From Actinomycetota bacterium (GTDB lineage Bacteria; Actinomycetota; Thermoleophilia; UBA2241), in assembly GCA_026392265.1 (NCBI GenBank), contig JAPLCL010000024.1, positions 1-5,193 of the forward strand: a DNA stretch of 5,193 nt. The letters are read 5' to 3'. Every line of letters starts with the position of its first letter. The first letter of the stretch is position 1. A program made the position numbers and the translations under genes. This document shows, one piece after another, positions 1-4,932 of the stretch. The notes under the pieces are model-generated. The model worked only from the letters and a program-made list of their open reading frames with translations. It ran no database searches and was not told the origin of the DNA.

Positions 1-203
1 AGCACGACGTCGTTGACGAGCACCGCGCCGCCGGCGAGCCGGGCGCCGATATTGTCAAAGGAGAGCTCGCCGATGGCGATGTAGTGCGTGAGCACGAGGT
101 GCACCGTGATGGTGACGATGACGAGCACCGCGGTGACGCGCTGGCCCAGCCAGGGCCACATGCCGCCGCGGCTGCGGTCCAGCGTCTCGCTGCCGAATGC
201 CAT
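1..203 (-). CDS. sdhD: Succinate dehydrogenase hydrophobic membrane anchor subunit SdhD, 3' part beyond window
   Basis: Second membrane anchor of succinate dehydrogenase (complex II). With SdhC it holds the catalytic flavoprotein and iron-sulfur subunits at the membrane and helps form the quinone site. Only the first 67 residues are visible; the frame runs open through the left edge. The protein begins MAFGSETLDR, and a conserved-looking WPWLGQRVTAVLV stretch (about 16-28) leads into the first membrane helix (about 17-41). H35 and H40 near the end of that helix are possible heme or quinone residues; which one acts cannot be told from a fragment. The ATG at 203 is preceded by AGGGGG with 5 bases spacing, and that Shine-Dalgarno sequence contains the sdhC stop codon, so the two genes are 9 bases apart and probably translationally coupled. 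The assignment rests on position after sdhC and the QRVTAV motif; similarity alone in so short a piece is modest. Confidence 0.82.
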   Translation of the reverse strand, partial: MAFGSETLDRSRGGMWPWLGQRVTAVLVIVTITVHLVLTHYIAIGELSFDNIGARLAGGAVLVNDVV

Positions 204-212
204 GTCCGCCCC

Positions 213-602
213 CTATCCCAGGATGAAGCTGGAGGCTTTGAGAGCGAACGCGCAGAGCGCCAGCGCCGCCACGAGCATGCACACCCAGAACACGGCCTTG
301 TGGTGCTTGATGCCTATCCCCAGGTCCATGAGCACGATGCGCACGCCGTTCAGGGCGTGGTACAGCACCGCGGACACGAGCATGAGGTCGAGAAAGACGA
401 GCAGCGGCTTGTCGAAGAACTTGAAGAAGCTGTTCAGCGACTCGGCGCCGCCGAGGCGCCCCTGGGAGATCACCCAGACGTGGACGAACAGATAGAAGAC
501 CAGCACCAGCCCGCTGATGCGGAACAGCATCCAGGCCCACATGCCGACGCCTTTCCACAGGCCGGCGCCCACGTTGGCCGTTTCGCGCTCTTTCGCGCTC
601 AA
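213..602 (-). CDS. sdhC: Succinate dehydrogenase cytochrome b556 subunit SdhC
   Basis: Cytochrome b membrane anchor of succinate dehydrogenase, passing electrons from the iron-sulfur subunit to the quinone pool. Numbered from the TTG start (129 residues), it has three predicted membrane helices (about 20-45, 64-88, 102-125). Family hallmarks are visible: RISG (R28, S30) at the quinone-site end of helix I, H41 in FVHVW, and YHALNGVRIVLMD, in which H82 is the expected heme b ligand (compare the AYH of E. coli SdhC). Length is normal for the family. Start choice: a GTG at 611 in the same frame would sit directly against the AAGGGGG motif with no spacing, whereas the TTG at 602 lies 8 bases after AAGGGGGG, so TTG is preferred. 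The GTG version adds three residues and cannot be excluded. The gene leads the visible sdh operon, with sdhD 9 bases downstream. Confidence 0.93.
   Translation of the reverse strand: MSAKERETANVGAGLWKGVGMWAWMLFRISGLVLVFYLFVHVWVISQGRLGGAESLNSFFKFFDKPLLVFLDLMLVSAVLYHALNGVRIVLMDLGIGIKHHKAVFWVCMLVAALALCAFALKASSFILG
581..600. repeat. Perfect 10-base tandem duplication at the sdhC N-terminus
   Basis: The unit tttcgcgctc occurs twice with no gap. Because 10 is not a multiple of three, the two copies are read in different frames, giving the charged SAKERE stretch at the cytoplasmic N-terminus of SdhC. The copy next to the start codon is partly shared with the TTG codon. Confidence 0.8.
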
Positions 603-610
603 GATCGGCA

Positions 611-618
611 CCCCCCTT
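611..618 (-). promoter_or_regulatory. Ribosome binding site deciding the sdhC start
   Basis: On the minus strand this reads AAGGGGGG, a strong Shine-Dalgarno sequence. It ends 8 bases before the TTG at 602 but overlaps the alternative GTG at 611, so it argues for initiation at TTG. Confidence 0.6.
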
Positions 619-637
619 GGCTGCTGCAGGCACGACG

Positions 638-660
638 CGCGGGCGAACGATCCGCCCGCG
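638..660. promoter_or_regulatory. Perfect 8-base inverted repeat in the sdhC leader
   Basis: The arms cgcgggcg and cgcccgcg flank a 7-base loop. The repeat lies between the candidate sdhC promoter and the ribosome binding site, near the expected transcript start. It could be an operator, a 5' stabilising stem, or a terminator for the membrane protein gene ending at 711. No T-run follows on the minus strand, so a classical intrinsic terminator is unlikely. Confidence 0.5.
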
Positions 661-669
661 TGATGGCCA

Positions 670-699
670 ATGGTAGACCGCGACGGAGAACCGAGGCAA
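670..699 (-). promoter_or_regulatory. Candidate sigma-70 type promoter for sdhCD
   Basis: On the minus strand a TTGCCT (694-699; 4 of 6 to TTGACA) is followed after 18 bases by TACCAT (670-675; 4 of 6 to TATAAT). It lies in the 98-base gap between the membrane protein gene and sdhC, correctly oriented to drive the sdh operon. It was found by eye only; matches of this strength arise by chance. Confidence 0.35.
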
Positions 700-710
700 G
701 GCCGGCCGTG

Positions 711-1490
711 TCAGCGGCGCTGCCCGCGGCGGCGCCCGCCGCGCGGCCGGCTCTTGGGCGGCCGCTCCTGGGCGTCCGTGGTCGTGACGCCGCGTCCGAG
801 CGTCACGCTCATACCTGCCTCCACAGCGGCACGGATGCGCGCCGTGCGCAGGCGCTCGAGCACGGCCAGCCCCACTTCGGCCGCCGCGACGAGAAGGACC
901 AGGGCGACCAAGGCGGCGCCGGACGACTGCAGGGGCCAGAAGACGACGAGTCCGCCGACGAGCACCCCGAACTGCAGCACGAAGAGGCGGCGCAGCGGCG
1001 CGGCCACGACACCGGCCGGCGGGATGAACGCCGCCTCCCCGCCACGCACCCAATCCCACCAGTAGCAGAACCAGCGGACCGCGACAAAGCCCGCGACCAC
1101 CGCCCAGAACTGCCAGGTGGCGAACGGCTGGAGCACGCCCTCGGGCACGTCGCCGCCAGGCTTGAGCAGGCGGCCGCTGAAGACCATGTACAGCACGATG
1201 GCCATGGCCGCCACTACCACGAAGTAGGTGCGCACGAACTCGCTGACGAGGACGCGGTCCTTGGCATCCTCGTCGGCGACGGCACCCTGCGCACGGCGCG
1301 CCCGCAGCCAGAAGGTCAGGCCGTCGGCGACCCCGTCGGCCACGTAGACGAAGACGACGGCCAGCACGCTCCAGTCCTGCGCGAGGACGCACCACAGCGG
1401 CGCCAGCGACACGAGCGCGATGAGGAGGATACCGGGCAGCGCGCGTTTGAGCGTCGTCCTCGCGGGCGGCGCGGAAGGGGCGTCGGGCAT
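711..1490 (-). CDS. Multi-pass membrane protein of unknown function with arginine-rich tail
   Basis: I do not firmly recognise this 259-residue protein. It has about six hydrophobic segments (roughly 17-38, 40-62, 84-105, 124-147, 167-187, 190-213), an aromatic-rich stretch VRWFCYWWDWVRGGEAAF (138-155) and a short, strongly basic C-terminal tail (PPKSRPRGGRRRGQRR, 244-259). The layout, with a hydrophobic first pair and an FVLQFGVLVGG helix before a last hydrophobic segment, is faintly reminiscent of DUF6498-type membrane proteins; this is an impression, not an assignment. There is no signal peptide distinct from the first helix and no recognisable catalytic motif. The ATG at 1490 follows TTGAGGAG with only 2 bases spacing, a little tight. 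It lies upstream of sdhC on the same strand, 98 bases from the alternative sdhC GTG (108 from the TTG), so it may be transcribed with sdh or separately. The regular third-position G/C and the membrane profile support a real gene. Confidence 0.8.
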   Translation of the reverse strand: MPDAPSAPPARTTLKRALPGILLIALVSLAPLWCVLAQDWSVLAVVFVYVADGVADGLTFWLRARRAQGAVADEDAKDRVLVSEFVRTYFVVVAAMAIVLYMVFSGRLLKPGGDVPEGVLQPFATWQFWAVVAGFVAVRWFCYWWDWVRGGEAAFIPPAGVVAAPLRRLFVLQFGVLVGGLVVFWPLQSSGAALVALVLLVAAAEVGLAVLERLRTARIRAAVEAGMSVTLGRGVTTTDAQERPPKSRPRGGRRRGQRR

Positions 1491-1513
1491 GGCTCCTCAA
1501 GATCGAAGGGCGC

Positions 1514-1531
1514 GGCCGGCGGGCGCCGGCC
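1514..1531. promoter_or_regulatory. Perfect 7-base inverted repeat upstream of the membrane protein gene
   Basis: GGCCGGC and GCCGGCC flank a 4-base loop, 24 bases before the ATG at 1490. It sits just downstream of the candidate promoter at 1544-1572, so it would fold at the 5' end of the transcript or act as a binding site. GC-rich palindromes are common at this base composition. Confidence 0.4.
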
Positions 1532-1543
1532 GGGGCAGGCTAG

Positions 1544-1572
1544 AGGGTACGCGGCGCGCCCGCGAAAGGCAA
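1544..1572 (-). promoter_or_regulatory. Candidate promoter for the membrane protein gene
   Basis: On the minus strand a TTGCCT (1567-1572) is followed after 17 bases by TACCCT (1544-1549; 3 of 6 to TATAAT). The upstream hexamer is the same as in the candidate sdhC promoter. The match is weak and was made by eye. Confidence 0.3.
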
Positions 1573-1622
1573 CGTGGCCGTGGCGCGCGAGGCGGCCGCG
1601 GTCGAAGCGCTCCAGACAGAGG

Positions 1623-1657
1623 CCGCGGCGGCCGATACTACTCCCGGGCCGCCGCGG
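1623..1657. repeat. Perfect 11-base inverted repeat in the divergent intergenic region
   Basis: Arms at 1623-1633 (CCGCGGCGGCC) and 1647-1657 (GGCCGCCGCGG) flank the 13-base AT-richer centre GATACTACTCCCG. It ends 43 bases before the start of the ATPase-acetyltransferase gene. The centre contains the best -10-like sequence on the plus strand (GATACT, or TACTAC), with CAGACA at 1613-1618 as a weak -35. The repeat could be an operator over the operon promoter or a leader hairpin. Confidence 0.45.
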
Positions 1658-1700
1658 TGCGGCTGCGCCGCGGGCGAACAGACGTCTACGAGGGAGCGAC

Positions 1701-3221
1701 ATGACGGAGCCGAGCTCTTCCTTCGACCCCCGACGCTGCACGCTCACCGCGCCCAGCGACCTCACGTACTTGCCGATGATCCAGGGCTTCGTCCGTGAGT
1801 ACGCGTCCGCTGCCGGCTTCCCGCCACGGGACCAGACGCGCCTCGACCTGCTCATGGAAGAGGCCGTCACCAACGTGGTCCACGGCGCTTTCGCCGACGA
1901 CGAGCACGCCAGCTTCGACGTCCTGTGCGAGCGCGTACCCGCGGGCATGCAGATCACCATCCACGACGACGGCCTGCCCTACGATCCGTCGCTGACCCCC
2001 GAGTATGACCCCGGCGCGGAGCTCGCCCAGCAGACCGGCGCCGGCCTCGGCAGCTTCCTCATGCAGCAGATCGCCGACCGAGTCGAGTTCCACAACCTGG
2101 GCAGCCACGGCAAGGAGACGGTGTTCGTCAGGTATCTCGAGAGCGAATCGGTCACGGGCGCGCCGCCGGCCGCGGAGGCGCCACTCGGAGAGCCGGAGCC
2201 GGTGCCGAGGGCCGAGCGCGTGGAGCTCGAGTTCGGCCCGCTACGGCCCACGCAGGCCATCGAGGTGTGCCGCTGCATCTACGACGCCTACCGCTACACC
2301 TACGTGAACGAGCACATGTACTACCCCGACCGCGTCGTCGCCCTGAACCAGAGCGGCGACATGATCTCGGCCGTCGCCACCACCAGCGAGGGTGAAGTCG
2401 CCGGGCACGCGGCCCTCGTCTTCCCGGAGGAGACCCGCGAGATCGCCGATCTGGCGATCGTCGCCACGAAGGCCAGGTTCCGCGGTCAGTCGATTGCCCG
2501 GCGACTCGGCGAGTACCTTTCAAAGGAGGCGCTCGCCCGCGGGCTCGCCGGCATGTACATCGAAGAAGTCACCGTGCACACGTTCACGCAGCAGTTCAGT
2601 CATCGTCTCGGCTTCGGCGATTGCGGTTTCCTGCTCGCCTATTCGCCGGCGACGATGGCGTTCAAGGGCATCGCCGAGGAGACCGGCGCGCGCCGCTCCG
2701 TGATCGTCGCCTTCAAGTACCTCAAGCCGCCGGCGCCGATACTGGTCCACGCCCCAGCACGTCATCGCGACATGATCGCGCGGATCTACGAGTCGCTGGG
2801 CGCGCCGGCCACGTTCGCGGACGCCGGCGAGACCGTGGTCGCGACCGGCATCCCCTCGGCCTCCGTGCTGCACGCGACCGTCAACACGAGCCGCGCGGTG
2901 GCCACCATCCACATACCCGTGTACGGGCGCGACCTGGAGCGCCGCCTGCACGACGAGATGTACCGGCTGCGGCGCGAGGACGTCAAGGTCATGGACGTGT
3001 TTCTGAACCTGGGCTCCCCCGGTACGGACGTCGTGACCACGGCGCTGGAGGACGCGGGCTTCGTGTTCACCGGGCTGCTCCCGGGCGGCCCGTCCGGCGA
3101 CTGGCTCGTGCTCCAGTACTACAACGGAGTGGTGGTCGACTACGACGGGATCAAGGTCGAGGCCGAGTTCACGGGCTCGTTGCTCGACTACATCCGCGCC
3201 AACGACCCGCACGCCGGGTAG
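1701..3221 (+). CDS. RsbW-like ATPase/serine kinase fused to GNAT acetyltransferase
   Basis: A 506-residue, probably cytoplasmic fusion. Residues 15-145 form an RsbW/SpoIIAB-type HATPase domain: N-box LLMEEAVTNVVHG (E54, N58, H61), G1 box IHDDGLPYDP (D89, G91, D95) and G2 box GAGLG (113-117) followed by DRVEF. Such domains bind ATP, phosphorylate a STAS partner on serine and can hold a sigma factor. A Pro/Glu/Ala linker (150-172) leads to a GNAT domain (about 173-340) with an acetyl-CoA-loop segment ARFRGQSIARRLGEYL and a VTVHTFTQ motif. In that loop the usual RGxGxG/A reads RGQSIA, so one glycine is replaced by serine. Residues 345-500 form a third region ending GFVFTGLLPGG..LQYYN, typical of this fusion family and possibly a second, degenerate GNAT fold. 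The ATG at 1701 follows AGGGAG with 4 bases spacing and begins the homologous protein; the open frame continues far upstream but is antisense to other genes there. The phosphatase gene follows after 20 bases. The substrate of the acetyltransferase is unknown. Confidence 0.92.
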   Translation: MTEPSSSFDPRRCTLTAPSDLTYLPMIQGFVREYASAAGFPPRDQTRLDLLMEEAVTNVVHGAFADDEHASFDVLCERVPAGMQITIHDDGLPYDPSLTPEYDPGAELAQQTGAGLGSFLMQQIADRVEFHNLGSHGKETVFVRYLESESVTGAPPAAEAPLGEPEPVPRAERVELEFGPLRPTQAIEVCRCIYDAYRYTYVNEHMYYPDRVVALNQSGDMISAVATTSEGEVAGHAALVFPEETREIADLAIVATKARFRGQSIARRLGEYLSKEALARGLAGMYIEEVTVHTFTQQFSHRLGFGDCGFLLAYSPATMAFKGIAEETGARRSVIVAFKYLKPPAPILVHAPARHRDMIARIYESLGAPATFADAGETVVATGIPSASVLHATVNTSRAVATIHIPVYGRDLERRLHDEMYRLRREDVKVMDVFLNLGSPGTDVVTTALEDAGFVFTGLLPGGPSGDWLVLQYYNGVVVDYDGIKVEAEFTGSLLDYIRANDPHAG

Positions 3222-3241
3222 ACAGGCCGCGGGAGCGCCCC

Positions 3242-4606
3242 ATGCAGCTGTTCATCGACCTGTTCGTCGAGCTCACCAAGAGCATGGCCGTGATCATCAT
3301 GGTGGCCTATCTGTTCACGCGCACGCGCCTGTATCGCCAGGTGCTCGAGCGGCGCCTCAGCCGGCAGGGCCGCGTGCTCCTCATCCTCATCTTCGGGGCC
3401 TTCTCGATCTGGGGGACCCTGGCGGGCGTGGAGATCCTCGGCGGCATCGCCAACACGCGCGACCTGGGGCCGGCGCTCGGCGGTCTGCTGGGCGGCCCCA
3501 TCGTCGGCGTCGGCGCCGGCCTCATCGGCGCCGCGCAGCGGCTCACCATGGGCGGCTTCACCGCAGTCCCCTGCGCTCTGGCGACGGTGGCGGCGGGCTT
3601 CTCCGGCGGCGTGGTGTACCTCCTCTTCAAAGGCCGCCTGGCTCCCGTCTGGGCAGCGATGCTCCTGGCCTTGTTCACCGAGTCGCTGCACATGGGCCTG
3701 ACGCTGCTGCTGGCGCGACCCTACGACCAGGCGCTCGAGCTCGTCGGCGAGGTGATCGTGCCCATGATCGTCGTGAACGCCATCGGCATGGGCGTGTTCA
3801 TGCTCATCGTCCGCAACGAAGAGCACGAGCGGGTCACAAGGATGCAGAAGGAGCGCATGGAGGGCGAGCTCAAGGTCGCCCGCGACATCCAGCTCGGCAT
3901 CGTGCCGGCCATCTTCCCGCCGTTTCCCGAGCGCAAGGAGTTCGACCTGCACGCCTCGCTCGAGTCGGCCCGCGAGGTCGGCGGCGACCTCTACGACTTC
4001 TTCCTTCTGGATGACGACCACCTCTGCCTGGCGATCGGCGACGTGTCGGGCAAGGGCGTGCCGGCCTCGCTGTTCATGGCCGTGACGATCACCCTCCTGC
4101 GCGCCGTGGGTCATCGTACGTCTCTGCCGGACGAGGTGCTGGCGCGGGTGAACGCGCCGCTGTGCCGCGACAACGACGCGGCGATGTTCGTCACGCTCTT
4201 CTTCGCGGTCTACGACGTGAGGACGGGCGCGCTGGCTTACTCGAGCGGCGGGCACCCGCCGCCGTACATCGTGCGCGCCGGCGGCGGCGTAGAACCCCTG
4301 CCGCAGACCGCCGGCGCCGGGCTCGGAGCGTCGTCGAAGATCGCCTTCGGCGTGGAAACGGCGCAGCTCGCGTGCGGCGACGGCCTGCTGCTCTACACGG
4401 ATGGCGTGACGGAGGCGATGGACGCCAAGGGCGGCATGTTCGGCGAGGAGCGCCTGAAGGCCGCCCTGAGTGGCGCCGGGCCGCAGGACGGCGCCGCAGC
4501 CATGATGGCGGCCGTACGTTCGGCGGTCGAGCAGTTCACGGCCGGCGCCGAGCAATACGACGACATCACGATGCTCGGCTTTCGGCGGGCGGGCGGCACC
4601 TGCTAG
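3242..4606 (+). CDS. Membrane 5TM-LYT sensor fused to SpoIIE/RsbU-type PP2C phosphatase
   Basis: A 454-residue sensor phosphatase. Residues 1-190 hold about six membrane helices of the 5TM-LYT type found in LytS-like sensors, with the signature NTRDLGPALGGLLGGPIVGVGAGLIGAAQR..MGGFTA (71-107). A short helical linker (191-215; EEHERVTRMQKERMEGELKVARDIQ) joins this to a PP2C domain (about 216-448). The metal-binding and core motifs are complete: REVGGDLYD (D249, D252), GDVSGKG (D267), SSGGHPPP, YTDGVTEA (D387) and QYDDITM (D440, D441), so it should be active. The expected role is to dephosphorylate a phosphoserine STAS protein in response to a ligand or membrane state. The ATG at 3242 follows GGGAG with 6 bases spacing, 20 bases after the kinase-acetyltransferase stop, so the two form an operon. 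The stop codon overlaps that of the opposing STAS gene. The ligand is unknown. Confidence 0.93.
   Translation: MQLFIDLFVELTKSMAVIIMVAYLFTRTRLYRQVLERRLSRQGRVLLILIFGAFSIWGTLAGVEILGGIANTRDLGPALGGLLGGPIVGVGAGLIGAAQRLTMGGFTAVPCALATVAAGFSGGVVYLLFKGRLAPVWAAMLLALFTESLHMGLTLLLARPYDQALELVGEVIVPMIVVNAIGMGVFMLIVRNEEHERVTRMQKERMEGELKVARDIQLGIVPAIFPPFPERKEFDLHASLESAREVGGDLYDFFLLDDDHLCLAIGDVSGKGVPASLFMAVTITLLRAVGHRTSLPDEVLARVNAPLCRDNDAAMFVTLFFAVYDVRTGALAYSSGGHPPPYIVRAGGGVEPLPQTAGAGLGASSKIAFGVETAQLACGDGLLLYTDGVTEAMDAKGGMFGEERLKAALSGAGPQDGAAAMMAAVRSAVEQFTAGAEQYDDITMLGFRRAGGTC
4603..4606. other. Shared CTAG forming the stop codons of two convergent genes
   Basis: The palindrome CTAG gives TAG on the plus strand (4604-4606, end of the phosphatase) and TAG on the minus strand (4605-4603, end of the STAS gene). 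The genes therefore overlap by 4 bases with no room for a terminator between them. I see no hairpin with a T-run near the junction on either strand. Confidence 0.9.
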
Positions 4607-4932
4607 GCGAACAGGGCGAGCGCCTCCTCGCGCGTGCCGGCGATCGCGAACAGCTCGGAAAACCCCGAGATCTGGAAGACGTCGGTGACGAACGGCTGCA
4701 TGGCGCAGAGCACGATGCGCCCGTCGTTCTTCTCGAGGAACTTGAGGACGGCCAGAAACACGCGCAGGCCGGCGCTCGAGACGTACTCGTTGGCGCCGAA
4801 GTCGGCGACAAGGTTGCGCGCCCCGGCGTCGAGCAGCTCGTTGAGATCGGCCTCGACGTCCCGGGCGCTGGTCGTGTCGACCCTCGCCGGGAGCGTGACC
4901 ACCGTCACCTCACCTATGACTTGCACATCCAT
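4603..4932 (-). CDS. STAS-domain anti-anti-sigma factor (RsbV/SpoIIAA-like)
   Basis: A 109-residue single STAS domain, the usual length for a partner-switching antagonist. Proteins of this family bind an RsbW-type kinase when unphosphorylated and let go when the kinase phosphorylates a serine; a PP2C phosphatase resets them. Visible features: first strand VQVIGEVTVVTLPARVDT, then a helix with DVEADLNELLDAG, a strand NLVADFGANEYV, and the switch loop SSAGLRVFL (52-60). The classic loop is DSSG; here it reads SSAG, so the residue that aligns with the phosphoserine of SpoIIAA is alanine (A54), and S52 or S53 would have to be the acceptor. The ATG at 4932 follows GGGGAG with 3 bases spacing; the same frame is open to 5061 but that extension (about 43 residues) is Arg/Gly-rich and lies outside the STAS fold. 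Natural partners in the window are the kinase domain at 1701-3221 and the phosphatase at 3242-4606. Confidence 0.92.
   Translation of the reverse strand: MDVQVIGEVTVVTLPARVDTTSARDVEADLNELLDAGARNLVADFGANEYVSSAGLRVFLAVLKFLEKNDGRIVLCAMQPFVTDVFQISGFSELFAIAGTREEALALFA

Noticed and set aside
55..1500. 481-codon minus-strand open frame across sdhD, sdhC and the membrane protein
   Set aside because: Arginine-rich, without membrane segments or motifs, and out of frame with three well-supported genes on the same strand.
84..1700. Long plus-strand open extension upstream of the ATPase-GNAT gene
   Set aside because: The frame is open only because it is antisense to sdhD, sdhC and the membrane protein gene in GC-rich DNA; its translation is His/Arg/Asp-rich and has no domain. 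Homology begins at the ATG at 1701, which has its own ribosome binding site.
3188..4555. 455-codon minus-strand open frame opposite the phosphatase gene
   Set aside because: Its His/Arg/Glu-rich, low-complexity translation is typical of an antisense shadow of a GC-rich gene; the plus strand has a complete, motif-bearing phosphatase.
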